A stretch of DNA of 64,000 nt from Bryobacter sp. (GTDB lineage: Bacteria > Acidobacteriota > Terriglobia > Bryobacterales > Bryobacteraceae). The translations under genes and the position numbers were made by a program. Location of the stretch: positions 1-64,000 of the forward strand of contig JALHNI010000018.1 of assembly GCA_022843605.1 (NCBI GenBank), written 5' to 3'. Shown here piece by piece: positions 8,300-17,742 of this stretch; the first letter of the stretch is position 1; each line of letters opens with the position of its first letter. The notes under the pieces were generated by a model. That model saw only the letters and a list, made by a program, of their open reading frames with translations. It was not told the DNA's origin and ran no database searches.

Positions 8300-8607
8300 G
8301 TTGTTTTTTTCTCCTCTCAAGATAGGAATTTGCATCGCTCTCTTGATGGCCTGACTAGAGCAAGGGCAGGGCCAAAGTCGGTTTGCGTTCAGAATCAACG
8401 GATTGTGGGGTGAGGAAGGGCGAGATGTGCAGGTTTTGCGGCAGGAGCGGCAAGAATCTCCAGGTGGGGGGCGGAAGGTAACCTTGACGGATTGCGAATC
8501 GTTGTCCAAGCAGGTGGATACCGGCAGCAGCGGGCGCGCGGCTGGCATACACTCGTAGCTGACATTTGGCGAGCGGTTCGGAGGTCGAGGGCATGGTTGG
8601 AGTCACG
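8300..8607. promoter_or_regulatory. Divergent intergenic region of 308 bases
   Basis: This gap separates the sortase operon from the DUF1549 gene and must hold both promoters. On the plus strand TACACT at 8548-8553 is a possible -10 for the DUF1549 gene. I saw no convincing -35/-10 pair for the minus-strand operon. Open frames across the gap lack homology, codon bias or ribosome sites. Confidence 0.4.
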
Positions 8608-10611
8608 ATGAAGTCCTGGTCAGCGTTGGTGGCGGCCGGATTTTTGCTGGCCGCGCCGGCGAGCGTGGGCGATACGGCGCCGTTGGGCGTGTACACTCCG
8701 GCCGAACGCCGCCACTGGGCCTTTCAGCCGATCAAAGACGTTGCCCCACCCACCTTCACCGATGCCGCGGCTAAGGCCTGGATTCGGACCCCGGTGGATA
8801 CGTTCGTGCTGGCCAGCTTGAGGGGGGCCAAGCTTTCCCCGGCGCCGGAGGCAGACCGGGCGACGCTGATTCGGCGGGTAAGCTATGACCTGACCGGCCT
8901 GCCGCCCACGCCCGCCGAGATTGCCGCGTTTGTCGCGGACCGGTCGCCAAAGGCCTACGAGAATCTGGTGGAGAGGCTCCTGGCGTCACCGCACTATGGC
9001 GAACAGTGGGCGAGACATTGGCTGGACGTGGTGCGCTTTGCCGAGAGCGATGGCTATGAATACGACACTCATCGGCCGGATGCCTATCGCTTTCGCGACT
9101 ATGTGATCGCGGCGTTCAATCAGGACAAGCCTTATGACGAGTTCGTACGGGAGCAGTTGGCAGGCGATGAGATAGACCCAAAGTCGAACGAACTGCTGGT
9201 GGCGAGCGGCTTTAACCGCTTAGGACCGTTGCGAAAGAATCAGGGCAATCAGGAAGTGGCGAGTTCGCGCACCGAAGTATTGACCGAGATGACGAACATA
9301 GTGGGCGGTGCGTTCCTGGGGGTAACGGTGGGCTGCGCACGGTGCCATGACCACAAGTTCGATCCGATCCGGCAATCAGACTACTATCGGCTGCAGGGCT
9401 ATTTTGCGCAAACGGATACGAACGACGTAATTGTCGCGACCCCGGAACAGCAGGCGGCCTATCGAGCCACGGTGACGCCGATTGAAGCGGAGATGCGGAA
9501 GTTGCGCGGGTCAATGCGGCGCGCGAGCGAAGAGGAAAAAGGCAAGATCCTGACGCGGCTGGAAGAACTCGACGAGAAGATGCCGTTGCCCCTGACCGCG
9601 ATGTACGCGGTGAAGAACAACACGGCGGGAATGACGCAGATTCACTTACTCGGGCGGGGCGACTATCGGAATAAGGGACCGAAGGTAGGGATGCGGCCTT
9701 TGGGCATCCTGCTGCCGGACGGCACCGAAGAGCTACCACTGGAGACGAGCAAGCCTCGCTTGAAGCTGGCGCAGTGGATTACAGATCCGGGGAACCCGCT
9801 GACGGCGCGGGTGATGGCCAACCGCGTGTGGGGCTACCACTTTGGCGCGGGACTGGTCTCGACGCCCAATGATTTTGGGCGGATGGGAACGAGAGCGACG
9901 CATCCGGCGTTGCTCGATTGGCTATCGCGGCGTTTTATTGCGGGCGGGTGGCACGTTAAGGATCTGCACCGGGTGATGATGCTTTCCAGCACTTACCGGC
10001 AGGCAAGCAGGTCACCGAATGAAAAGGGCTATGCGGCGATCGACGCTTCGAATAAGTTGCTTTGGAAGTGGAACCGGCGGAGGCTGGAAGCCGAGGAGAT
10101 TCGAGACACGATGCTGGCAGTGGCGGGGCGATTGAACCTGAAGGCCGGTGGACCCAGCGTGATGACCAGTATCGATCCGGAACTGATTAAGGACTTGAAG
10201 CGGCCGCAATACTGGGTGGTAACGAAGGACCGGACTGAGCATGATCGGCGGACGATCTATCTGATCTATAAGCGCAACTTAGTGCTGCCGTTTATGCAGG
10301 TGTTCGATTCACCGGACACGTTACTTTCGTGCGCGCGGCGGGAGCAATCGACGCATGCGCCCCAAGCGCTGGAGCTACTCAACGGGAAGTTATCGAACGA
10401 ATTGGCAGTGGAGTTAGCCAAGCGGTTGAAGACGGAGCGAACGAGTGCGGCGGCGCGAATTGACTACGCTTGGCGTCTGGCCTCGGGCCGTCCACCGAAT
10501 CCGAAGGAAAAGGCGCTGGCGCAGGCCTATCTGGACGATCCTGATCCCGCGGCGGCGACGGAATTCGCGCTCTCTCTATTTAATTCGAACGCCTTTCTTT
10601 ACGTGAACTGA
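8608..10611 (+). CDS. Secreted DUF1549/DUF1553 protein
   Basis: A 667-residue exported protein starting at the ATG at 8608, chosen because GGAG lies five bases upstream and a signal peptide follows. DUF1549 covers roughly residues 60-260 (RVSYDLTGLPPTP, HYGEQWARHWLDVVR), including a CARCH heme-attachment motif in VGCARCHDHKFDPI. DUF1553 occupies the C-terminal half (ARVMANRVWGYHFGAGLV, LHRVMMLSSTYRQ). In Planctomycetes and Acidobacteria these proteins often start with a PSCyt1 cytochrome domain, absent here. They are almost always followed by a DUF1501 gene, as here, one base after the stop. The biochemical role is not established; a periplasmic redox or polymer-degrading complex is commonly proposed. 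Confidence 0.9.
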   Translation: MKSWSALVAAGFLLAAPASVGDTAPLGVYTPAERRHWAFQPIKDVAPPTFTDAAAKAWIRTPVDTFVLASLRGAKLSPAPEADRATLIRRVSYDLTGLPPTPAEIAAFVADRSPKAYENLVERLLASPHYGEQWARHWLDVVRFAESDGYEYDTHRPDAYRFRDYVIAAFNQDKPYDEFVREQLAGDEIDPKSNELLVASGFNRLGPLRKNQGNQEVASSRTEVLTEMTNIVGGAFLGVTVGCARCHDHKFDPIRQSDYYRLQGYFAQTDTNDVIVATPEQQAAYRATVTPIEAEMRKLRGSMRRASEEEKGKILTRLEELDEKMPLPLTAMYAVKNNTAGMTQIHLLGRGDYRNKGPKVGMRPLGILLPDGTEELPLETSKPRLKLAQWITDPGNPLTARVMANRVWGYHFGAGLVSTPNDFGRMGTRATHPALLDWLSRRFIAGGWHVKDLHRVMMLSSTYRQASRSPNEKGYAAIDASNKLLWKWNRRRLEAEEIRDTMLAVAGRLNLKAGGPSVMTSIDPELIKDLKRPQYWVVTKDRTEHDRRTIYLIYKRNLVLPFMQVFDSPDTLLSCARREQSTHAPQALELLNGKLSNELAVELAKRLKTERTSAAARIDYAWRLASGRPPNPKEKALAQAYLDDPDPAAATEFALSLFNSNAFLYVN

Positions 10612-10612
10612 C

Positions 10613-12022
10613 ATGGAACATATTCGATACGCCCGCAATCGCCGTGACTTTCTGACCCAATGCTTTTGTGGGGTGGGAGCACTCGGCTACTCGTCATTGA
10701 TGGCGCAGGAGAAGCGGCTGAGTCCGCTGGCGCCGAAGCCATCGCACTTTGAGGCGAAGGCGAAGGCCATTATCTTCTTGTTCCAGGCCGGAGGACCCTC
10801 TCACCTGGAAACGTTCGATCCGAAACCACTGCTGAACAAGTTACACGGCGAGAAGCGGCCGGATACGTTTGGCAAGGTGGAGTATCAAAACGTCAACCAG
10901 AACTCGCGTCTCTTGGGGACCAAGCGGACATTTGCCCGTTATGGCAAGAGCGGACTGGAAGTGTCGGACTTACTGCCGCATCAGGCAGAGATTGTCGATG
11001 ATCTGTGCGTGATCCGGTCCATGCACGGCGACATGGTGGTGCACTCGGCAGCGCAGTATCAATTGATGTCGGGGCGCGTGATTCCGGGGTTTCCATCGAT
11101 GGGAAGCTGGATGGCGTACGGGTTGGGGACGGAGTCCGATTCCCTGCCCGCCTACGTGGTGATGCCGGATCCGAATGGCGCACCGGAGGCCGGGCAGCCC
11201 ATGTATACGAACGGCTTTCTGCCGGCGGCGTATCAACCGGCGTTGTTCCGGGCGGGCCAGCGTCCGGTGTTGAATCTGGAATTGCCGAAGGGCATCACCA
11301 TGCAGCGCCGGCGCAAGACGGTGGACTTTATTCGCGAGTTGAATGAGGCGAATTTATTGGGCGAAGACCCCGAGTTTTCGGCTCGCATTTCGGCTTACGA
11401 TACGGCATTCAAGATGCAGACGGATGCGCCGGAGATCTTCGATGTCTCTAACGAGCCCCAGGAAACGCTGGACCTCTACGGCGTGGGTAAGCCGGAAACT
11501 GACGACTACGGACGCCGTTGCTTACTGGCCCGACGAATGGTGGAGCGCGGCGTACGCTTCGTTTGCGTGGTGGCCGGCGGCGGCGGAGCGGAAACAGAGT
11601 GGGATGCACATAGCGACATTGAGAAGAACCACAAGCGGATGGCGTCGCTGACTGACAAGCCTACGGCGGCGCTGGTGAAGGATCTGAAGCGGCGCGGACT
11701 GCTGGATTCAACGATCGTGATGTGGGGCGGAGAGTTTGGACGGTCTCCAGAATCGGAGCGCGGATCCGGCCGGGATCATCACAATACGGGCTTTACGATG
11801 TGGCTGGCGGGCGGTGGTTTTCAGGGCGGCATGGCGTATGGGGCGACGGACGATATTGGCCTGAAAGCCACGGTGGATCCGGTACATTTCCGCGATCTGC
11901 ATGCGACGATCCTCAACCAGATGGGCTTGAGCCAGGACCAGTTGAGTGTTCTGCACCAGGGCCGTCGTGAGCGCCTGACGGAAGTTCACGGGGAGATTTT
12001 GAAGAAGATCATTCGGGCTTGA
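10613..12022 (+). CDS. Tat-exported DUF1501 protein
   Basis: A 469-residue protein of the DUF1501 family, related to the alkaline phosphatase/sulfatase superfamily. The N-terminus has a twin-arginine signal with Arg10-Arg11 in NRRDFL. Family landmarks are IFLFQAGGPSHLETFDPK, the metal-site region around GRSPESERGSGRDHH, and the closing DLHATILNQMGL. The ATG lies one base after the TGA of the DUF1549 gene, so the two are an obligate pair. The Tat route implies cytoplasmic folding, probably with metal cofactor loading, before export. The substrate is unknown. A strong hairpin at 12029-12054 ends the unit. Confidence 0.9.
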   Translation: MEHIRYARNRRDFLTQCFCGVGALGYSSLMAQEKRLSPLAPKPSHFEAKAKAIIFLFQAGGPSHLETFDPKPLLNKLHGEKRPDTFGKVEYQNVNQNSRLLGTKRTFARYGKSGLEVSDLLPHQAEIVDDLCVIRSMHGDMVVHSAAQYQLMSGRVIPGFPSMGSWMAYGLGTESDSLPAYVVMPDPNGAPEAGQPMYTNGFLPAAYQPALFRAGQRPVLNLELPKGITMQRRRKTVDFIRELNEANLLGEDPEFSARISAYDTAFKMQTDAPEIFDVSNEPQETLDLYGVGKPETDDYGRRCLLARRMVERGVRFVCVVAGGGGAETEWDAHSDIEKNHKRMASLTDKPTAALVKDLKRRGLLDSTIVMWGGEFGRSPESERGSGRDHHNTGFTMWLAGGGFQGGMAYGATDDIGLKATVDPVHFRDLHATILNQMGLSQDQLSVLHQGRRERLTEVHGEILKKIIRA

Positions 12023-12028
12023 AAGAAT

Positions 12029-12054
12029 CCCCGGTGACTACGAGGTCACCGGGG
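12029..12054. terminator. Bidirectional hairpin between convergent genes
   Basis: A perfect 10-base stem, CCCCGGTGAC paired with GTCACCGGGG, around a six-base loop. It lies between the convergent DUF1501 and aminotransferase genes. The flanking T-run is weak on both strands, so it may block read-through without being a textbook intrinsic terminator. Confidence 0.6.
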
Positions 12055-12062
12055 AAACGAAC

Positions 12063-13205
12063 TTAGCCGAAGATTTTATTGTAAGCGGCCTGGAATTTCT
12101 TCATTTCCTCGGCGGTGCCAACCGTCATGCGGAAGGCAGTGGGCCAAGCGGCCCAAGCGCGGCCGACGAAGACCAATTCCTTGGCGAAGGCGGCGCGGAT
12201 GGGGTCGGGGTTGGTCTGGCAATCGAGCATGAAGCAATTCGCTTCGGAGCGATTGAACTTCGCATTCTTTTTTTCGAGAAACTCGAAGGTCTCATTACGA
12301 ACACGCGTGTTCAGGGTCTTGCGCTCCTTGACGAAGGTGGGCGATTTCAGGCTCGCAATGCCGGCGGCCATGCCGGTGGCGGGGATCATGCCGATGCCCC
12401 AGGGCTTTAGCTTCGCCAGCAGATCGGGACGGCCGAGGGCGTATCCGGCTCGAAGACCGGCCATGCCGTAGAGCTTGGAGAGGCTGCGTAGAATTACGAC
12501 GTCCTTGCCTTTGGCTACCAGGTCGGAGCGCTTCGGCTGGTCAGAGAACTGGATGTAGCATTCGTCGAGGAGGAGCACGGAGCCTTTGGGCTTGTTTTCG
12601 ACGAGCCAATCAATGTCATCGGAGGCGGTAATGGAGCCAGTGGGGTTATTGGGGTTGCAGATGTAGATGAGTCCGGCATTGGGGTCGGCCTTGGCCATCG
12701 CCTTGACGTCATGGGCGTGGGTCTTGGTGAGCGGAACCATGTGGACCTTGGCACCCACATACTGCGAAGCCATCGCGCCTGGCTCATAGCCAGGGGAGCC
12801 CATGACGAGGCTCTTGCTGGGCGATGAGAAGGCAAGGGACGCACGGTGCAACGGATCGCTGGAGCCAGCGTAGGCTTGCACATGGTCGGCTTTGACGCCT
12901 TCCTGTTGGGCAACCAGAAGGCCAAACTCAACGGCGAGATTGTGCTGGTAACGATGTCCGTCCGCAGCGGCTTTGGCGATGGCCTGCAAGGCCTCCTTGG
13001 AGGGGCCGTAGGGGCTTTCGTTGCTATTGATCTTCACCGCGCCCGGGGGTAGGACGGCGGTACCGGAGATCTGCGCCAAGGCATGTTCACTGTAAAAGGG
13101 CATTGCGACCGCGGCGGTCACCATCGACGTGACACGGCCAAACATGCGGCGGCTGAATCCGCGCGAGAGCAGGTCTTCGCGCACTTCCCGGCTGAGTAAT
13201 TCCAT
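12063..13205 (-). CDS. Tat-exported PLP-dependent aminotransferase (HisC-like)
   Basis: A 380-residue fold-type I aminotransferase of the histidinol-phosphate aminotransferase class. Lys244 in RSLSKLYGMAGLRAGY is the PLP Schiff-base lysine; NPNNPTG and LLDECYIQF supply the cofactor pocket. The surprise is the N-terminus: a SRRMFGR twin-arginine motif at residues 18-24 and a hydrophobic run ending HALAQ, a Tat signal with an ALA-type cleavage site. The enzyme would be exported folded with PLP bound. The start is the ATG at 13205, with AAGGAG upstream. The class is sure; the substrate is unknown and is probably not histidinol phosphate. Confidence 0.87.
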   Translation of the reverse strand: MELLSREVREDLLSRGFSRRMFGRVTSMVTAAVAMPFYSEHALAQISGTAVLPPGAVKINSNESPYGPSKEALQAIAKAAADGHRYQHNLAVEFGLLVAQQEGVKADHVQAYAGSSDPLHRASLAFSSPSKSLVMGSPGYEPGAMASQYVGAKVHMVPLTKTHAHDVKAMAKADPNAGLIYICNPNNPTGSITASDDIDWLVENKPKGSVLLLDECYIQFSDQPKRSDLVAKGKDVVILRSLSKLYGMAGLRAGYALGRPDLLAKLKPWGIGMIPATGMAAGIASLKSPTFVKERKTLNTRVRNETFEFLEKKNAKFNRSEANCFMLDCQTNPDPIRAAFAKELVFVGRAWAAWPTAFRMTVGTAEEMKKFQAAYNKIFG

Positions 13206-13398
13206 GTAAGTAGCTCCTTCGAAGTTAGCCCTTCGGCGCGGAAGATCCTCAGCGGGGGTGGGCTGGGGGCTGTGGTGGCTCGGTGAGCAGCAGCGGCTGA
13301 GGGCATGTTACTCCGGTAATGGTTATGGGGCCAGAAGGAAAATTCAATGATGGAAATAGAAAACATGGATTTTAGCAGGTAGATTTTTCGGGCAGTCT

Positions 13399-16338
13399 AT
13401 GAATATGGGCGTAATCTCGATTGTTCTTCTCAGTTGGCTCGGTGCGTCGCCAATTCAACCGGATGCGCCGGTACGGTTCGTCGCGCCGCAGGATGGATTG
13501 GTGCATGTATCGCTGCATCGAGGATACGATCAAGTGCCCGGCAACCTGGAAATCGTGGAGATTGGGGCGGATGGCAAGGCTTTGCCCTGGGAGGGTGAGG
13601 TGCGATCCTACACGCCGGAGGATACGCAGACTCATGCCGGAGTGGTCGCATTCCGGTCCGGCTTGGTGAAGAAAGCCCGCACTTACGAGGCGCGGACGAC
13701 GCGTGCGGGAGAAGTCGAGTGGAAACTGCTGGAGCCAAAAGCCTCGCCACAGCAGGCGGTAGAGGCAGGGATGTCCTGGCTGGTTCGTTCGGCGGATGCG
13801 TGGCTCTCCAATCAGCCGCGGCGCGGAGCGATTTCGAAAGAGGGGCAGACGCAACATCCGGAGGCGCGGGCTTGTGTGGCTTGCCACATCACGCAGTTTT
13901 CGACACGGGCCTACCTGACAGCCACGTTGAATGGCTATCCGGCGCCCGCACCTGCGGCGATGCAGGCGTTGATGAACCGTTTGCGGGAGAATCCTCGGCC
14001 GCTCTATGGCCATCCGGGCGTGAACTGGGCACGGGTAATTTATTCGGCGCGAACGGTGTCGAGCCGGTTGCCGGTGTTACTCGGGATGGAGCGCCAGGCA
14101 ACGCGCACCGACGTGGCACTGGATCGTGAAGTGATTCTTGGCGCAGCGCGGTATCTGCAACTGAGCGATGAATGCGGCGCGGGAAAGTTGCGGGGGGAGG
14201 CGGATGGGTCGCGGCCGGACGTAAGTGGCTTTGAGATTGGCTGGCAGACGGCGCGGACGTTCCGCTTGGCGGCGTCGCTGGAGCCGCAGAACTCGCAGTG
14301 GACGACGCAGGCCGTATGCGTGGAGGGTCTTCTGAGTGCGGCGAAGCCGGTGAACGTGATCGATGCCGCGTGGCAGATCATTGCGCTGAAGGAAATCGGT
14401 AAGCCGACGGCGGCGGCGGTTGCTGAGTTACTCCGCTGGCAGCATGGGGACGGTCGTTTTGCTTTGGGATTCAGTAAGAGTGCGCCAGCGTCGGACTTCA
14501 TCTCCCTCCACGCACTTTACGCGTTGGCGGTGGCTGGCTATCGCGGACCAGAGGTAGATCGCCTTTTGGCTTATGCGCTCCGCAATCAGCGCGCCGACGG
14601 GAGTTGGAAAGGCGCGCCGGAGTATAAGGGGTTCGATACGCCTTTTCGAGAGACGCAGTTTGCGGTGATGGCTCTGAGCGAGTTGTATCCGCGCAAGGCT
14701 ACCAGGGAGACGTGGGTACCTCAGGTGAGTCAGCGCTCGGCGGACCCGTGGCGGGTAGCGGATCGCGACGCGCTGCAGCGCGAGATCCTGGCACGAATGG
14801 CGGATGAGCATGAACCGGCGCAGCCTTTGCTTGAGGCGCTCTCGGCGTCGATGGACGAGAACTTGAGCCAATTGCGGGAGTGGCAACGGACGATTCGCCG
14901 ACCGGCTGATCAGAAGAAGGTGGAAGAGGCACTGCGGGCGGATAGTCAGCGTCAGGCGTTGCTGCTCGCGGAGAGTTTGCGGAGTGGCTCGCGGACCTTG
15001 CGGTGGCGGGTGCTGACTGCGATGTCGACCATGGTGGGCTTCGATGGCTTTGCGCGTGGAGTACGAGTGGGGAACGACGTGGAGGCACCCCAGATACTGG
15101 CCGATGAGGGGGCCAATTTGGAACAGGCGGTGCTCGCGTGCCTGGATGCGAAGGATCGGGAGATGACGGTCGCCGTGATCCGCGCGGGGTCGGCCTTGAG
15201 CGACGTACTGACGCCTGGATTCACTAAAGCGATTCTACGGCTCATGCCAACGTTTGGCGACGCAGTGGCGGAGGCATACGGCGAAGGAAAGCGAGGCCGT
15301 TTGGTGCTGAGCCGGGGCGGCGCCTCGGACCCGGAGCTACTGCAATTGGTGCAGCAGATGCTGGAGGCGCGCGAACCTAAGTCGTTAGCGATGGTGCTTC
15401 CACTGCTCTCGGCGCTGGAACCGGGACATCGCTTTACTCGCGAATCCGGGCTCTCCGGAGCGATGGACGCGTTGCTGCGCGAGCGAGCCGACGGGCCGGT
15501 ACTGCAGGCGGCGGGTGTCTTTGCGAACGTGGTAGACGGACCGTTGATGCGGACGCAGGTGATGGAGGCTTTGGCTTCAAAAGACCCCTCGGTAGTGCGC
15601 GCGGCGGTGGATGTGGTGTTAGAGCGGTACCTGGTGAACCCGCGCGTGGTGGAACTGACGCTGCAGTTTTTGGCGGCCTCGCGCGGTCTGTCGCGCCGTA
15701 TGTTACTCGACTCGCTCGATCCGAACCGGTTGACGTTTAACCTGAATCAGGTGAGCGCTTACAGCCCGCCACCGATTCCGATTCCTCTGGACGGCAGCAT
15801 TTTGAGTGCGCCATTTGTGCAGGATTTCGTACTTTCGAGTCTGCGCGACCGCGACCCGCAAGTACAGGCGGCGGCGCTCGATCTCACTCGCAAGCAGCCC
15901 AGCCTGCGGAAGAATGCGGGAATTGAGACGGCACTGGCTGAACTATCGAAGTCGGCTTCGCCACGGAACCGGGCGGTGGCGGCGAATCAGGAGCCGGCCT
16001 TAGACTTTGAGTTCTTCCGGCAACGCGTCCATCCGATTCTGCAGAAGACGGGGCCGGATGGGAGATCATGCGCGATGTGCCATGCGTCAAATGCCCGCTT
16101 TCCCTTGCGCACCGACATGCAGGCGAACTTCAAGGCTGCGGCAGGGAAGGTGAGCTTACTGGATCCAGCGGCGAGTCCGTTGCTGGTGAAGCCGCTGTTG
16201 CCGGGAGTTACCTCCGATGGCGATGTCTTCGGGACATCGCACAACGGCGGGCAGCGTTGGCCCGCCCGAACAGGGAGCGCGGAGTATCAGGTGATTCTCG
16301 AGTGGATCCGCGGGGCGCGACTGGCAGCGGACGAGTAA
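13399..16338 (+). CDS. Secreted di-heme protein with terpenoid-cyclase-like and repeat domains
   Basis: A 979-residue exported protein with a short signal sequence. Residues about 120-450 resemble the alpha/alpha-barrel repeats of squalene-hopene cyclase/prenyltransferase-like proteins, including a QRADGSWKG motif near residue 390, interrupted early by a heme-binding CVACH at 159-163. Residues about 450-870 look like helical HEAT-type repeats (RDRDPQVQAAALDL). The C-terminus is a planctomycete-type cytochrome domain with CAMCH at 891-895 and ILQKTGPDGRSC. No acidic cyclase motif was seen, so a structural or electron-transfer role is likelier than terpene cyclisation. It ends directly against the convergent gene at 16339, with no gap. 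Confidence 0.75.
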   Translation: MNMGVISIVLLSWLGASPIQPDAPVRFVAPQDGLVHVSLHRGYDQVPGNLEIVEIGADGKALPWEGEVRSYTPEDTQTHAGVVAFRSGLVKKARTYEARTTRAGEVEWKLLEPKASPQQAVEAGMSWLVRSADAWLSNQPRRGAISKEGQTQHPEARACVACHITQFSTRAYLTATLNGYPAPAPAAMQALMNRLRENPRPLYGHPGVNWARVIYSARTVSSRLPVLLGMERQATRTDVALDREVILGAARYLQLSDECGAGKLRGEADGSRPDVSGFEIGWQTARTFRLAASLEPQNSQWTTQAVCVEGLLSAAKPVNVIDAAWQIIALKEIGKPTAAAVAELLRWQHGDGRFALGFSKSAPASDFISLHALYALAVAGYRGPEVDRLLAYALRNQRADGSWKGAPEYKGFDTPFRETQFAVMALSELYPRKATRETWVPQVSQRSADPWRVADRDALQREILARMADEHEPAQPLLEALSASMDENLSQLREWQRTIRRPADQKKVEEALRADSQRQALLLAESLRSGSRTLRWRVLTAMSTMVGFDGFARGVRVGNDVEAPQILADEGANLEQAVLACLDAKDREMTVAVIRAGSALSDVLTPGFTKAILRLMPTFGDAVAEAYGEGKRGRLVLSRGGASDPELLQLVQQMLEAREPKSLAMVLPLLSALEPGHRFTRESGLSGAMDALLRERADGPVLQAAGVFANVVDGPLMRTQVMEALASKDPSVVRAAVDVVLERYLVNPRVVELTLQFLAASRGLSRRMLLDSLDPNRLTFNLNQVSAYSPPPIPIPLDGSILSAPFVQDFVLSSLRDRDPQVQAAALDLTRKQPSLRKNAGIETALAELSKSASPRNRAVAANQEPALDFEFFRQRVHPILQKTGPDGRSCAMCHASNARFPLRTDMQANFKAAAGKVSLLDPAASPLLVKPLLPGVTSDGDVFGTSHNGGQRWPARTGSAEYQVILEWIRGARLAADE

Positions 16339-17742
16339 CTAGGGAACCTGTACGTAGACCTTGAGCACTAAGTCGCTGGCCTTCGTAGGGACGGTACCTG
16401 AGTTATAGGGTTGGGCTGTGCGAGTGTAGGGGAAGCGGTACGGCGAGGCGCGAATGCCGCCATAGAGGTAGCCGACGAAGATGCGCTTACCGACGATCGC
16501 CTTGAGGTCGAGGATCTCACTGTCAGGGGAAGCGCGCGGGACATCGGGTGCGGGGATAAAGACAGCGTCACTGCCGAGGAATGACGGAAGAGATTGGGGA
16601 TGGACGAATTCCGTGGTTTGCTCAGCGCGACGGATGGTGGAAATCTGGTCACTCCATTGAAGGCCATCGAGATAGACGACATCAGCCTTCGTGCCTATCC
16701 TGGCGTGGGGCGCGAACCTTCGGGTAGTGTCGTCCCAATAATGTTGACTGATGCCGCCGAAGAAGGTGGTGTACATCGCTTCGCGGGCCGAATCGTAGAG
16801 CAACATCGTGGCGCAGGAGTAGCCATTCATCTTCTGCTCGAAATTGGCGTCGATGACCGGCTGCGTGCCCGGGCGAAGATAGATGGGTTTGGTCCAGCCC
16901 AGTTGATCGGGCGTAAAGACGCCGCCATAAACAGTGAGGCCCATGCCGCTGGGAGAGAGCGAACGGGTGACATTGAGGTCGCGACGGTGGAATTCAGTCT
17001 GATCGCGAAAGCGTTCGACGAGGGTGACGGAGAGCACGCCGGTCGGGGATAGAGTCACTGTGAGCTTACGGATTTCGTCGAGATACTCCTGGGAGACGGT
17101 GGGGCGGTTCTTTTGGTCCTGACCTTGAAAGGCGGTGTAACTCCCGGTGAAGTTATGGCCCATAACGAGATAGAAGTGCCCGTCAGGGAGTTTGACGAGT
17201 TCGCCGCCGGTGGCTTGCACCAAGGGCGACTGAACATAGTGGATACTTCCTACCGGGATGCGGCCGCGCATGACGCCTTCGATGAGTAAGGGAAGATTCA
17301 CTTGGGAGAGCAACGGGTAGGTTTGCCAGTTTCCCTGGTGGTCCTGGCCATAGCCTCCCGCGATGTACAGGGAGTCGCCGTCCTGGAAGGAGAGTTGGGC
17401 GGTGGAGGCCCATTGATCACGAACTGGGAGGAGGGAATCGGGGAGGGAGTCTAGCGGTGCGGAGTAAGTTCGGATGGGCTCTACGGTCGTGTCGACGACC
17501 CAGACATGGCGGTTGGCTTGGGCGCGCAGGAATTCGGCGTCAGCGCCACCGACGGCGTGATAGCCCGAAGTGCGTCCACCGATGAAGACCCAGCGACCTT
17601 TCCATTGCGCGAAGGAGAAGGCCTGGATTCGAGGCGCACCGGAGAACTTGGCGGTGGCATCCTCGGTGGTGACGGTGAAGGGTAAAGACGCCCAAGTGGG
17701 CAGAGCGGCGAGAGCCGCGAGGAGAGTCAGTTTGACGGTCAT
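16339..17742 (-). CDS. Secreted propeller-like protein coupled to qhpE
   Basis: A 467-residue exported protein with signal peptide MTVKLTLLAALAALPTWAS. The body has repeated W-V-F-IGGR, LYIAGGYGQDHQ, FYLVMGHNF and LTVYGGVF strands that suggest a Kelch-like beta-propeller; no catalytic motif is recognised. The ATG at 17742 overlaps the qhpE stop by four bases (ATGA), so it is translationally coupled and belongs to the amine dehydrogenase operon as its last gene. Characterised qhp operons have no such gene. It may be an accessory subunit, a periplasmic chaperone for the gamma subunit, or a substrate-binding partner. Function unknown. Confidence 0.7.
   Translation of the reverse strand: MTVKLTLLAALAALPTWASLPFTVTTEDATAKFSGAPRIQAFSFAQWKGRWVFIGGRTSGYHAVGGADAEFLRAQANRHVWVVDTTVEPIRTYSAPLDSLPDSLLPVRDQWASTAQLSFQDGDSLYIAGGYGQDHQGNWQTYPLLSQVNLPLLIEGVMRGRIPVGSIHYVQSPLVQATGGELVKLPDGHFYLVMGHNFTGSYTAFQGQDQKNRPTVSQEYLDEIRKLTVTLSPTGVLSVTLVERFRDQTEFHRRDLNVTRSLSPSGMGLTVYGGVFTPDQLGWTKPIYLRPGTQPVIDANFEQKMNGYSCATMLLYDSAREAMYTTFFGGISQHYWDDTTRRFAPHARIGTKADVVYLDGLQWSDQISTIRRAEQTTEFVHPQSLPSFLGSDAVFIPAPDVPRASPDSEILDLKAIVGKRIFVGYLYGGIRASPYRFPYTRTAQPYNSGTVPTKASDLVLKVYVQVP

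Noticed and set aside
8355..8696. A 113-residue minus-strand frame in the divergent gap
   Set aside because: It overlaps the DUF1549 signal-peptide region and has no motif, ribosome site or plausible composition.
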